Shown piece after piece: positions 8,651 to 17,854 of a stretch of DNA of 35,345 nucleotides; within the stretch, counting starts at the first letter, position 1, and every line of letters starts with the position of its first letter. The DNA comes from Streptomyces sp. SID486 (GTDB lineage Bacteria; Actinomycetota; Actinomycetes; Streptomycetales; Streptomycetaceae), in the NCBI RefSeq assembly GCF_009865385.1, contig NZ_WWJT01000114.1:1-35345 (forward strand), read 5' to 3'. Made by a program: the position numbers and the translations under genes. A model generated the notes under the pieces. That model was not told where the DNA came from, made no database searches, and saw nothing but the letters and a program-made list of their open reading frames with translations.

Positions 8651-8791
8651 CCGGGGAACCGAACACACGCACCCGGCGTGTTCACGGACGGCGCACACTG
8701 CGATCCGATCAAGATCCAGTGAAGGCCGGTGCGGATCGCCGGCCGGGGCGGGGATACTTGGCGGCGAACGGATGACCATGGGGGAGGTCGA

Positions 8792-10156
8792 GTGACACAC
8801 CCGCCGCAGAGCAGCGCGCCGCCGCCGGCCGCGCCGCCCGCGCGCCGGAGCGCCTTCGCCGAGGGCGCGGAGCGGGTGCGGGCCGCCGCGATGACCGAGC
8901 CGGGCAGGCTGCGGATCATCGGGGCCGTCCTGGCCGTGGTGGTCGTCGCGTTCGGGGCGGTCACCGTCTGGCAGGCCGGCGCACGCTCGGCCGCCGCCGA
9001 CGACGTGCTGCGCCGCAGCCAGCCGCTCAGCTCCGGCGCGGCCGGCATCTACCGGTCGCTGGCCGACGCCAACACCGCCGCCTCCAGCGGGTTCCTGGCG
9101 GGGGGCCAGGAGAACGCCGGCTCCCGCGACCGGTACGAGAAGGACATACGCACGGCGGCCGCCGGGCTCGTCACGGCCGCCGCCAACGCCGAGCCCGGCT
9201 CGGCCTCCGAGGCGACCATCTCCCGCCTGAACCGGCTGCTGCCGGAGTACAAGGGGCTCATCGAACGGGCCCGGACGTACAACCGGCAGGGCTACCCGGT
9301 GGGCGGCGCCTACCTGCGGTACGCCAACGAGAAGATGCAGAAGGACATGCTGCCGGCGGCGGAGGCGCTCTACACCACGGAGAACCGCCGGCTCGACGCC
9401 GACTACGGCGACGCGCGGCCGTACCCGTGGGCCGCGATCGCGCTCGGCGTGCTCGCCCTGGCCGCGCTCGGCCTGGCCCAGCACCGGATGTACCGGCGCA
9501 CCAACCGCGTCCTCAACCACGGCCTGGTCGCCGCCTCCGCCGCGACCGCCGCCGCCCTGCTGTGGCTGGTCGTGGGCCACGCCCTCGCCCGGTCCGGGCT
9601 CGACGGCTCCTACGACCACGGGATCCGCTCGCTCAACGTGCTGCACGACGCCCGCATCGCCTCCCTGAAGGCCCGCGGCAACGAGAACCTGAGCCTGGTG
9701 TCGCGCGGCGCGGAGACCGTCACGGTCGACGGCACGGCGTACGACGCCTACTACTACGACTTCGACAAGGACATGACCGTGCTCGGCACGCGGCTGTCCC
9801 AGGCCGCCGGGCTCGCCGACGACCGGGGAGGCACCACCCCGGTCAAGGCGGCCGAGGGGAACATGGCGGTGTGGAAGCAGCGCCACGCCTCGGCCCGCAC
9901 CGAGGACGAGAACGGCAACTACCAGCAGGCCCTGGACGAGGTGATCGGCCCCGAGGGCGCGACCGGCGAGTGCTTCGACGGCGTCGACCGCAACCTCGCC
10001 CTCGCCATCGACCACGAGCAGGACGAGTTCCGGCAGGCGGCCCGGGACGGCCGGGACGCCATGACCGGCCTGCCGGTGGGCGTCGCCGTCCTCGCGGTGC
10101 TGGGCGCGGCCGGCGCCGTCGCCGGCATAGGACGCAGACTTTCGGAGTACCGGTGA
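8792..10156 (+). CDS. glnX: GlnX-like four-TM sensor-type membrane protein
   Basis: This 454-residue protein has a Pro/Ala-rich cytoplasmic N-terminus, TM1 at about 41-58, a helical extracytoplasmic domain to about 210, a TM2/TM3 hairpin at about 212-262 with a basic loop (QHRMYRRTNRVLNH), a second extracytoplasmic domain rich in Tyr/Asp, and TM4 near 430-448 followed by only about six residues. The duplicated ectodomain-TM layout resembles chemoreceptor-like sensors lacking a cytoplasmic output domain. It sits directly upstream of a glutamate-binding protein and PknG, the order of mycobacterial glnX-glnH-pknG, where GlnX passes the amino-acid signal from GlnH to PknG. I assign GlnX on topology and order, not on a recognised domain. 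GTG 8792 follows a strong GGGGGAGG site; its TGA overlaps a possible GTG of the next gene. Confidence 0.7.
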   Translation: MTHPPQSSAPPPAAPPARRSAFAEGAERVRAAAMTEPGRLRIIGAVLAVVVVAFGAVTVWQAGARSAAADDVLRRSQPLSSGAAGIYRSLADANTAASSGFLAGGQENAGSRDRYEKDIRTAAAGLVTAAANAEPGSASEATISRLNRLLPEYKGLIERARTYNRQGYPVGGAYLRYANEKMQKDMLPAAEALYTTENRRLDADYGDARPYPWAAIALGVLALAALGLAQHRMYRRTNRVLNHGLVAASAATAAALLWLVVGHALARSGLDGSYDHGIRSLNVLHDARIASLKARGNENLSLVSRGAETVTVDGTAYDAYYYDFDKDMTVLGTRLSQAAGLADDRGGTTPVKAAEGNMAVWKQRHASARTEDENGNYQQALDEVIGPEGATGECFDGVDRNLALAIDHEQDEFRQAARDGRDAMTGLPVGVAVLAVLGAAGAVAGIGRRLSEYR

Positions 10157-10170
10157 CAGGGGGCAAGGCG

Positions 10171-11202
10171 ATGGACGGGAGCCGTGCGCGGCCCTCCCTG
10201 CGGGGCTGGGGCGGGGTCGCCGGCATGGCGGTGCTGTGCGCGCTGGCGCTCGCGTTCGCCCTGCTGCTGCCGTGCACCCAGAAGGCACCGGACGCCCCGC
10301 TGCGGGCCGGGCAGAAGGCCGCCACCGGCACCCAGGCCCGCGCCGGCGGGTGCACGGACGCCGCGGCGCACCGGCAGACCCTCGCCCCGTCCGGGGCCGA
10401 CGGGCCGACGATCGAGGCCATCAAGGCCCGTACGGGCGCCAAGCGCAAGCTGGTGGTCGGCGTCGACCAGAACAGCTACCACTGGGGCTACCGCAACCCG
10501 AACACCGAGGGCGCCCAGCTGGAGGGCTTCGACATCGACCTGGCGCACCGGATCGCGCAGGACATCCTCGGCGACCCGGACGCCGTGCAGTTCAAGGCGA
10601 TCCCGACCAGCCAGCGCATCCCCGCGATCCAGGACGGACGGGTCGACATGGTCGTACGGACCATGACGATCACCTGTGAGCGGCTGCGCCAGGTCGCCTT
10701 CTCCGCGCCCTACTTCAAGACCGGCCAGCAGGTCCTCGCGCCCAAGTCGTCCACGGTGACCGGCTACAACACCTCGCTGGCGCACAAGAGGGTCTGCACG
10801 GCGGCCGGTTCGACCGCTCACGCCAAGCTGGACGCCGACCGCAAGGCGGGCCGGCTGCCCGCCTCCACGGACATCTCCGCCACCGTCCCGAACCAGCTGG
10901 ACTGCCTGGTCCGGCTACAACTCGGCGAGGTGGACGCGGTGGTGACCGACGGCGCGCTCGCCGCGAGCCAGGCCGCCCAGGACCCGACCGTCGAACTGAA
11001 GGGCGAGGCGTTCACGGAGGAGTACTACGGCGTGGCGATGAAGGAGGACGCCGACGATCTGGTACGCCGGGTCAACCGCGTCCTGGTGGACTACTCGGCG
11101 CACGGCTGGCAGACGTCGTACGACAGGTGGCTGTCGGCGACACTGGGCACGGACGCGTCAGCGGCGAAGCCGCCCGCGCCGCAGTACCTGCGCAGCAGTT
11201 GA
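10171..11202 (+). CDS. glnH: GlnH-type amino-acid-binding protein of the PknG pathway
   Basis: A 343-residue type-3 periplasmic-binding-fold protein. The N-terminus has one hydrophobic segment ending in LLLPC, which resembles a lipobox but has Pro just before Cys, so lipidation is uncertain and it may stay membrane-anchored. The binding domain starts near residue 90 (KLVVGVDQNSYHWGYRNP). The family motifs GFDIDLAHRIAQ, DMVVRTMTITCERLRQVAFS and the PY step (SAPYFKTGQQV) place it with glutamate/aspartate binders. No ABC permease or ATPase accompanies it, which fits a signalling rather than uptake role. I prefer ATG 10171 (AGGGGG 7 nt upstream); GTG 10153, overlapping the previous stop, is the alternative. 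Confidence 0.78.
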   Translation: MDGSRARPSLRGWGGVAGMAVLCALALAFALLLPCTQKAPDAPLRAGQKAATGTQARAGGCTDAAAHRQTLAPSGADGPTIEAIKARTGAKRKLVVGVDQNSYHWGYRNPNTEGAQLEGFDIDLAHRIAQDILGDPDAVQFKAIPTSQRIPAIQDGRVDMVVRTMTITCERLRQVAFSAPYFKTGQQVLAPKSSTVTGYNTSLAHKRVCTAAGSTAHAKLDADRKAGRLPASTDISATVPNQLDCLVRLQLGEVDAVVTDGALAASQAAQDPTVELKGEAFTEEYYGVAMKEDADDLVRRVNRVLVDYSAHGWQTSYDRWLSATLGTDASAAKPPAPQYLRSS

Positions 11203-11243
11203 GCCGCACCCGACCGCAACACACAGCAAGCGAGAGGTGATCG

Positions 11244-12524
11244 ATGGGCGTCACGGACCCCGCCGGGCCGGTGATGGACCGGGACGAGGTGGACCGTGCG
11301 CTGGCGCGGCTCGGCCAGGAGCACGAGGCGATCGAGACCTCGCTGCTGGCCCTCCAGGACCATGCGGGCCGCAGGCTCCTCGAAGGGGCCGACCTGGCCG
11401 GCGTCACCGAGGAGCGCTGGCAGGCCGCGGAGGACCGGATCACCCTGCTGTGGACGTACTTCGACGCCTACACGGCCGCGCTGCGCTCCGCCCGGGAGAT
11501 CCGCGCCCGGCGCCGCTGGTCCAGCCGCGAGGACCTGGCGGAGCTGACCGGGCTGCTGCGCGGCGAGTCCGTGACCGTCACCGGAAGCGCCGTCGGCAGG
11601 CTGAGCGAGTCGTTCACGCTGCCCGCGCTGGTGGACCGGATGAACGAGCTGTACGCGACGAGCCTGGACGTGATCGTCGCCGCCGACGCGGTGTGGTCGG
11701 CGCTGCCCGCGCGGATCGATCTGCTCGCCGCGGAACTGAAGCGCACCCGGGGGCTCGCGCACTCCGTGGGGGTGCGCCCCGGCGAGCATCCGGCCGGGGA
11801 CGACCTGGAACGGATCACGCGCACGCTGACCCGGCTGCGCGAGGACGTCGTCGCCGACCCGCTCGCCTTCTGGGTGCCGGCCAAGGGCAGTTCGGCGCCC
11901 GGCGGCGGGCGCCCGGACACGACGGTGTACGACCGTGAGGCGCGCGCCCTGGAGGACGTGCGGCGGGAGATCGACGCCGTGCTGACGGTCCGCCAGGACG
12001 CGGAGGCGCGCCTGATCCGGCTGCGGGACGTCCTCTCGCGCGCGGACCGCACCCTCGCCGAGGCCCGCACCGCGCGCGGCGAGGTGCTGGCGAAGATCGC
12101 CGCCACCGAGGTGCCGGTGGTGAGCGGCCCGCCTACCGCGCTGCAGGAACAGCTGGCGGCCGCCGCCGAGTACCGCAGGCAGGCCCAGTGGCACCGGCTC
12201 TCCCCGCTGCTGGAGTCCCTGGAGCGGAAGGCGGAGGACGAACTGCTGCGCGCGCGGGAGTCGCTGACCGCGGTCACGGCGCCGCTCGCCGTGCGCGCCG
12301 AGCTGCGCGGCCGGCTCGACGCCTACAAGGCGAAGACCGCCCGGCACGGCCTGGCCGAGGACCCGCTGCTCGTCGAGCGCTACGACGCGGCCCGCCGCAT
12401 GCTGTGGAGCGCGCCCTGCGACCTGCGGGTGGCCGAACAGGCCGTGCTGCGCTACCAGCGGGCGGCGGCGGAAGCGCTCGGCGGCGCGAGCGCGCCCCAG
12501 GACCGTGAGGGGGACCAGTCATGA
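11244..12524 (+). CDS. Coiled-coil cytoplasmic protein between glnH and pknG
   Basis: A 426-residue soluble, strongly charged, almost entirely helical protein with no recognised catalytic motif. Heptad-like Leu/Ala/Arg/Glu stretches occur at about 20-95, 150-185, 230-300 and 310-390, so long coiled coils are likely. ATG 11244 follows GAGAGGTG. The stop overlaps the pknG start by 4 bp (ATGA), so it is almost certainly co-translated with the kinase and may be a scaffold or adaptor between membrane sensor and PknG. That role is inference from position; the mycobacterial glnX-glnH-pknG operon has no gene here. Confidence 0.8.
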   Translation: MGVTDPAGPVMDRDEVDRALARLGQEHEAIETSLLALQDHAGRRLLEGADLAGVTEERWQAAEDRITLLWTYFDAYTAALRSAREIRARRRWSSREDLAELTGLLRGESVTVTGSAVGRLSESFTLPALVDRMNELYATSLDVIVAADAVWSALPARIDLLAAELKRTRGLAHSVGVRPGEHPAGDDLERITRTLTRLREDVVADPLAFWVPAKGSSAPGGGRPDTTVYDREARALEDVRREIDAVLTVRQDAEARLIRLRDVLSRADRTLAEARTARGEVLAKIAATEVPVVSGPPTALQEQLAAAAEYRRQAQWHRLSPLLESLERKAEDELLRARESLTAVTAPLAVRAELRGRLDAYKAKTARHGLAEDPLLVERYDAARRMLWSAPCDLRVAEQAVLRYQRAAAEALGGASAPQDREGDQS

Positions 12525-14992
12525 GTCAGCCGGGGCAGACCTGCCAGCGGCCGGGCTGCGGGGGCCGTTACGAGGACGTCGGCGGGGGCGAGCTGTACTG
12601 CGACACGTGCGGTCTCGCGCCGGTCGTCTCCGCGAGCGGGATGGTCGGCTCGCCCCCCACGGGTGTCGCCAAGGGGGCGGTGGGCGACGGCGGTTCGGGC
12701 CGGTCCGGGAGTGCCCGTACCTCGTCGCAGTCGTCGAGGTCGCGCCGCTCGGTGTCCGGGCGGCTGTCCCGGTCGGTGTCGGGGAAGTCCACGGGCCGCT
12801 CGGTGTCGGTGCGCAGCTCGGGGTCCGCGTCCGGCACCTCCGCGCGCGGCCGGCTGGGCGTCGGGCTGGTCTCGGTGCCGCAGGTGCCGCGCCCCGATCC
12901 GCGCGCGATGGTGCTCCGGAACCCGGAGGTGCCCGAGCGCAAGCGGTTCTGCTCGCGGTCGGACTGCGGGGCGCCGGTCGGCCGGGCCCGGGGTGACCGG
13001 CCGGGCCGCACGGAGGGTTTCTGCACCAAGTGCGGACACCCGTACTCCTTCGTCCCCAAGCTGAAGGCCGCGGACATCGTGCACGGCCAGTACGAGGTCG
13101 TGGGCTGTCTCGCGCACGGCGGCCTCGGCTGGGTCTACCTCGCCGTGGACCGCGCCGTCTCCGACCGGTGGGTGGTGCTCAAGGGCCTGCTGGACACCGG
13201 AGACCAGGACGCGATGGCCGCGGCGATCTCCGAGCGGCGCTTCCTCGCCGAGATCGAGCACGCCAACATCGTGCGGATCTACAACTTCGTGGAACACCTG
13301 GACCAGCGCACCGGCTCCCTCGACGGCTACATCGTCATGGAGTACGTCGGCGGCAAGTCCCTGAAGGAGATCGCCAACGCCCGCCGTGCACCCGACGGCC
13401 GGCGCGACCCGCTGCCGGTGGAACAGGCGTGCGCGTACGGCATCGAGGCCCTGGAGGCGCTCGGCCATCTGCACAGCCGCAACCTGTTGTACTGCGACTT
13501 CAAGGTCGACAACGCCATCCAGACCGAGGACCAGCTCAAGCTGATCGACATGGGCGCCGTCCGCAGGATGGACGACGAGGAGTCGGCGATCTACGGCACC
13601 GTCGGCTACCAGGCGCCGGAGGTGGCCGAGATCGGCCCGTCGGTGGCCAGCGACCTGTACACGGTGGGCCGCACCCTGGCGGTGCTCGCCTTCGACTTCC
13701 AGGGCTACACCACCGTCTACGCCGACTCCCTGCCCGACCCCGACACCATCGAGGTCTTCCGCCGCTACGAGTCGTTCTACCGGCTGCTCGTGCGCGCCAC
13801 CGACCCCGACCCGGCCCGCCGGTTCGCCTCCGCGCAGGAGATGGCCGAGCAGCTGACCGGCGTGCTGCGGGAGGTCGTCTCCCTGCAGACCGGCCAGGCC
13901 CGGCCCGCGCTGTCGACGCTGTTCGGACCGGAGGTGAAGGTCACGGACACGGAGCTGTTCCCGCTCCCGGCCGCCGAGGTGTCCCGGCTGGGGTTCCGGC
14001 CGGCGCGCCGGGGCGGCCGGGTCCCCGGCCCGTCCCCCGCCCCGCCGGCCCTGGTCAAGTCCGTCGACACGCCCGTGGCGGCGCTCGCCCTGCCGGTCCC
14101 GCTGGTCGACCCGGCCGACCCCGGCGCCGGCTTCCTGGCGGGCCTGATGGCCTCGGCTCCGGCAGAGCTGATGAGCGCGCTGGCCGCGGCGCCCGCGCAG
14201 ACCGTGGAGACCCGGCTGCGGCAGGTCCGCGCCCGGCTGGAGAGCGGCGACCACCACGGCGCGCTGACCGGTCTGGCCGCACTGGAACGGGAACGGCCCG
14301 ACGACTGGCGGGTGGTCTGGTACCGGGGCGTGGCCGCCCTGGTCACGGGCGACTTCGAGGGCGCCGCGCTCGCCTTCGACGCGGTCTACGACGCCTTTCC
14401 CGGCGAGGCCGCGCCCAAGCTCGCGCTCGGCCTGTGCGCCGAGGTGCTCGGCCAGCTGGACAACGCGGCCGAGTACTACCGCCTGGTGTGGACGACCGAT
14501 CCGAGCTTCGTCGGCGCCGCCTTCGGGCTGGCCCGGGTGCGGCTCGCGGCCGGGGACCGCGCCGGTGCGGTGTCGACTCTGGAGTCGGTGCCGGAGTCCT
14601 CCATCCACTACACGGCCGCCCGGGTCGCCGCCGTCCGGGCCCGCATCGGGCACCGCACGGCGGCCCCGGGTGACGTACCGTTCCTGGACGACCTGACGGC
14701 CGCCGCCGGTCAGGTCGAGGCACTCCAGGCCTACGGCCTGGACCCGGCCCGGCGCGAACGGCTGTCGGCGGAGGTGCTCGGCTGCGCCCTGGACTGGATA
14801 CTCTCCGGGGGTCAGGGCGCCGGGTCCGCCGCCGGAGGCCGGACGCTGCTGGGCAGCGGTCTGGACGAGCGGGCACTGCGCTTCGGCCTGGAGCGCGCCT
14901 ACCGCACGCTGGCCCGGCTGGCGCCCGGCGGCGAAGAGAGGATCGAGCTGGTGGAACGGGCCAACCGTTACCGCCCCCGGACGTGGGTGTAA
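12521..14992 (+). CDS. pknG: PknG serine/threonine kinase with two zinc knuckles and TPR
   Basis: This 823-residue protein is a clear PknG orthologue. In order: an extra N-terminal zinc knuckle (C8, C13, C27, C30), a Ser/Arg-rich linker (about 58-110), the rubredoxin-like metal site (C144, C149, C168, C171), the kinase domain (about 190-450), and a C-terminal TPR region to the end. The kinase has Lys221 in VVLKGL and a non-RD catalytic loop YCDFKVDN (D326, N331); Mtb PknG has YNDLKPEN. DMG (D343) replaces DFG. Phrases such as YIVMEYVGGKSLK, SDLYTVGRTLA and FPGEAAPKLALGL match mycobacterial PknG closely. It should phosphorylate an FHA protein (GarA/OdhI type) controlling 2-oxoglutarate and glutamate metabolism. 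The rubredoxin knuckle is CX4C instead of CX2C. A PP2C gene follows 4 bp downstream. Confidence 0.93.
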   Translation: MSQPGQTCQRPGCGGRYEDVGGGELYCDTCGLAPVVSASGMVGSPPTGVAKGAVGDGGSGRSGSARTSSQSSRSRRSVSGRLSRSVSGKSTGRSVSVRSSGSASGTSARGRLGVGLVSVPQVPRPDPRAMVLRNPEVPERKRFCSRSDCGAPVGRARGDRPGRTEGFCTKCGHPYSFVPKLKAADIVHGQYEVVGCLAHGGLGWVYLAVDRAVSDRWVVLKGLLDTGDQDAMAAAISERRFLAEIEHANIVRIYNFVEHLDQRTGSLDGYIVMEYVGGKSLKEIANARRAPDGRRDPLPVEQACAYGIEALEALGHLHSRNLLYCDFKVDNAIQTEDQLKLIDMGAVRRMDDEESAIYGTVGYQAPEVAEIGPSVASDLYTVGRTLAVLAFDFQGYTTVYADSLPDPDTIEVFRRYESFYRLLVRATDPDPARRFASAQEMAEQLTGVLREVVSLQTGQARPALSTLFGPEVKVTDTELFPLPAAEVSRLGFRPARRGGRVPGPSPAPPALVKSVDTPVAALALPVPLVDPADPGAGFLAGLMASAPAELMSALAAAPAQTVETRLRQVRARLESGDHHGALTGLAALERERPDDWRVVWYRGVAALVTGDFEGAALAFDAVYDAFPGEAAPKLALGLCAEVLGQLDNAAEYYRLVWTTDPSFVGAAFGLARVRLAAGDRAGAVSTLESVPESSIHYTAARVAAVRARIGHRTAAPGDVPFLDDLTAAAGQVEALQAYGLDPARRERLSAEVLGCALDWILSGGQGAGSAAGGRTLLGSGLDERALRFGLERAYRTLARLAPGGEERIELVERANRYRPRTWV

Positions 14993-14996
14993 GTCG

Positions 14997-16325
14997 ATGT
15001 CGCAGATGCCCCGGCAGGCCGCACTGCCGAAGTGCCCCAACTGCGCGGAGCCCGTGGAGCCGGGCGACCTGTTCTGTGGGGCGTGCGGACAGGACCTGTC
15101 GGTGGCGAGTGCGCCGCCGCAGGACCATCCGACGCTCGCCATGACCGGCCCCGGCACGCCCGGGGACGGTGTGGACTGGCCCGCGCCCGAACCGCCCGGC
15201 TCCGGCTCCGGCTCCCCTCCCCCGGCACATCTGCCGACGGACCTGCCGGGCACCGACTCGGGCGAAACACCGCTGCCCGGTCACCAGCCCGCCCCCGAAC
15301 GGTCCGACGGCGCCGGGGTGCGGTTCGACCGGCCCGCGGAGCCCGACGAGTACCCGCTGCAGGCACCGGACCCCCGGCTGGCCGCCGGTACCGCCGCCCC
15401 GGGCGAGCCCGCCCAGGTGTGCGTGGCCTGCCGGGCGGGCCGGGTGGACGACGACGGCTACTGCGAGAACTGCGGGCACGCCCAGCCGCGCGAACGCGAC
15501 CACGTCGAGCGGGAGACGGGCCCGCTCGCCGCCGTCAGCGACCGCGGGCTGCGCCACCACCGCAACGAGGACGCCTTCGCCGTCGGCCACACCGCGCTGC
15601 CCGACGGCACCCCGGCGCTCATGGCGATCGTCTGCGACGGCGTGTCCTCCGCGACCCGCCCCGACGACGCCTCCCTGGCCGCCTCCCGGGTGGCCGGTGA
15701 CACCCTGCTGGCAGCGCTGCCGCGCGGCACCCACCCGCAGGCGGCGATGCACGAGGCGATCGTCGCCGCCGCGCAGGCCGTCAACGCGCTCGCCGAGGAA
15801 CCCGCCACGGCCCGCGAGCACGCCCCGCACCAGAACGCGCCCGCCTGCACGATCGTCGGCGCGGTGGTCACCTCCGGACTGCTGGTCGTCGGCTGGGTCG
15901 GCGACAGCCGCGCCTACTGGGTGCCCACCGACCGCGACGCGCCGCCCGCCCGGCTGACCGAGGACGACTCCTGGGCCGCGCAGATGGTCGCCGCGGGCCT
16001 GATGAGCGAGGCAGAGGCGTACGCCGACGAGCGCGCCCACGCCATCACCGGCTGGCTCGGCGCGGACGCCTACGAACTGGAGCCGCACACCGCGTCCTTC
16101 AAGCCCGACCGCCCCGGCACGGTGGTGGTGTGCACCGACGGACTGTGGAACTACGCCGAGACGGCCGGGGAGATGTCCGAGATCGTCCCGCCGGACGCGG
16201 CGGCCCGTCCGCTGCACTGCGCCCGGGTGCTGGTCGGCCACGCCCTGGACGGCGGGGGCCACGACAACGTAACAGTGGCGGTCGTGCCGTTCCCGGTACC
16301 GCCGCAGGGGGCAGGATCGGCCTGA
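14997..16325 (+). CDS. PP2C-family Ser/Thr phosphatase with two zinc knuckles
   Basis: A 442-residue metal-dependent protein phosphatase. Zinc knuckle 1 (C13, C16, C27, C30) and knuckle 2 (C142, C145, C156, C159) flank a Pro/Gly-rich linker. The PP2C domain (about 175-432) shows SDRGLRHHRNEDAF, the metal-binding VCDGVSS (D214), GDSRAYW (302-307), CTDGLW (D381) and GGHDNVT (D423), so all main metal ligands are present. It has no transmembrane segment, unlike mycobacterial PstP, so it is a soluble phosphatase. It starts 4 bp after the pknG stop, making it the natural antagonist of this kinase or the eraser of its FHA substrate. That pairing is inferred from the operon. Confidence 0.9.
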   Translation: MSQMPRQAALPKCPNCAEPVEPGDLFCGACGQDLSVASAPPQDHPTLAMTGPGTPGDGVDWPAPEPPGSGSGSPPPAHLPTDLPGTDSGETPLPGHQPAPERSDGAGVRFDRPAEPDEYPLQAPDPRLAAGTAAPGEPAQVCVACRAGRVDDDGYCENCGHAQPRERDHVERETGPLAAVSDRGLRHHRNEDAFAVGHTALPDGTPALMAIVCDGVSSATRPDDASLAASRVAGDTLLAALPRGTHPQAAMHEAIVAAAQAVNALAEEPATAREHAPHQNAPACTIVGAVVTSGLLVVGWVGDSRAYWVPTDRDAPPARLTEDDSWAAQMVAAGLMSEAEAYADERAHAITGWLGADAYELEPHTASFKPDRPGTVVVCTDGLWNYAETAGEMSEIVPPDAAARPLHCARVLVGHALDGGGHDNVTVAVVPFPVPPQGAGSA

Positions 16326-16440
16326 GGGCCGTCCAGGACGGGAAGACGGCACGGGGAAGCCGCGGCGGACCGGAGGGGACCGGTCCGCTCACAGTCAGCG
16401 CCTCGCGTCAGCGGGGTGTCCGAGGGGGATGCGATCAAGC

Positions 16441-17796
16441 ATGGCCAATTTCGCGAAGTCGAACGTGCCGCGGTTCTCGGTGGACGTCTACCAGAACGAG
16501 TACCTGCCCGAGGGCGGCAGCGAGGTCAACGCCATCGTCACGGTGACCGCGACCGGCGGCGGCACCATCGGCAGCACGGTCGCCGCGCCCGCGTACCCGC
16601 AGGGGCAGCGGCCCTCCGCCGCGGTGGTGATCATGGTCGACTGCTCCGGCTCCATGGACTACCCGCCGACCAAGATGCGCAACGCCCGGGACGCCACGGC
16701 CGCCGCGATCGACACCCTGCGCGACGGCACCCACTTCGCGGTGATCGACGGCACGCACGTCGCCAGGGAGGTCTATCCGGGTGGCGGGCGGCTCGCGGTC
16801 GCCGACGCCACCACCCGCGAGCAGGCCCGGTCCGCCCTGCGCCGGCTGAGCGCGGGCGGCGGTACGGCGATCGGCACCTGGCTGCGGCTCGCCGACCGGC
16901 TGCTGTCCGCGGCGGACGTCACCATCCGGCACGGCATCCTGCTCACCGACGGCCGCAACGAGCACGAGTCACCGCAGGATCTGCGGGCCGCGCTGGACGC
17001 CTGCGCCGGCCGGTTCACCTGTGACGCGCGGGGCGTCGGCACCGACTGGGAAGTGAAAGAAGTCACAGGGATCGCCTCCGCGTTGCTCGGCACCGCCGAC
17101 ATCGTGGCCGATCCGTCGGGCCTCGCCGCCGACTTCACGCGGATGATGGAGACGGCCATGGGCAAGGAGGTCGCCGACGTCGCCCTGCGGGTGTGGACGC
17201 CGGTCGGCACGACGATCCGGTTCGTCAAGCAAGTCGCGCCCAGCGTCGTGGACTTGACCGCCCGCCGCACCGAGGCGGGGCCGCGGGCCGGGGACTACCC
17301 GACCGGGTCCTGGGGCGACGAGTCCCGGGACTACCACCTGTGCGTGACGGTCCCGCCGGCCGGCCTCGGCCAGGAGATGCTCGCCGCGCGCGTCTCCCTC
17401 GTCGTCCCCCCGGCCGGGGGCGCCGCGGGAGAGCCGGCACAGCCCCTGGGCGCCCAGGGGCTCGTCCGGGCCGTGTGGACGGACGACATGACCGCCTCCA
17501 CCTCGCTCAGCCCCCAAGTCGCCCATTACACCGGGCAGGCCGAACTGGCACAGGCCATCCAGCAAGGCATCGATCTTCGCAAAGCGGGCGATTTCGATGG
17601 AGCAACGGCCAAACTGGGGCGCGCGGTTCAGCTCGCGAGCGCCTCGGGGAACGCGGATACTGCGAAACTGCTTGCGAAGGTGGTGGACGTCGTCGACGCC
17701 GCGACAGGTACTGTGCGGTTGAAGACGAGGGTCGCGGAGGCGGACGAGATGACTCTGGAGACCCGGTCCACCAAGACTGTTCGTGTGAAGAAGTGA
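16441..17796 (+). CDS. von Willebrand factor A domain protein
   Basis: A 451-residue soluble protein with a complete MIDAS metal site: DCSGS (D67, S69, S71), Thr142 in GGTAIGT and Asp170 in LLTDGRNEH. The VWA domain covers about 58-240. A beta-rich middle follows, then a helical C-terminal segment (about 365-435, AIQQGIDLRKAGDFDGATAKLGRAVQLA) that looks like a helical repeat. VWA proteins of this kind usually organise complexes and may recognise ligands through a metal-coordinated acidic residue. ATG 16441 is preferred, 12 nt after GAGGGGG; ATG 16429 touches that site and is too close. It lies between the phosphatase and FHA genes on the same strand. Confidence 0.88.
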   Translation: MANFAKSNVPRFSVDVYQNEYLPEGGSEVNAIVTVTATGGGTIGSTVAAPAYPQGQRPSAAVVIMVDCSGSMDYPPTKMRNARDATAAAIDTLRDGTHFAVIDGTHVAREVYPGGGRLAVADATTREQARSALRRLSAGGGTAIGTWLRLADRLLSAADVTIRHGILLTDGRNEHESPQDLRAALDACAGRFTCDARGVGTDWEVKEVTGIASALLGTADIVADPSGLAADFTRMMETAMGKEVADVALRVWTPVGTTIRFVKQVAPSVVDLTARRTEAGPRAGDYPTGSWGDESRDYHLCVTVPPAGLGQEMLAARVSLVVPPAGGAAGEPAQPLGAQGLVRAVWTDDMTASTSLSPQVAHYTGQAELAQAIQQGIDLRKAGDFDGATAKLGRAVQLASASGNADTAKLLAKVVDVVDAATGTVRLKTRVAEADEMTLETRSTKTVRVKK

Positions 17797-17854
17797 CCTC
17801 TGGAAGCGACCCGAGCGATCCAGACCGACCCTTAGGAGAAGGGGAAGCACCGAC

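Noticed and set aside
12452..15253. 933-residue minus-strand frame opposite pknG
   Set aside because: Antisense shadow of a clear PknG gene; no domain and biased composition.
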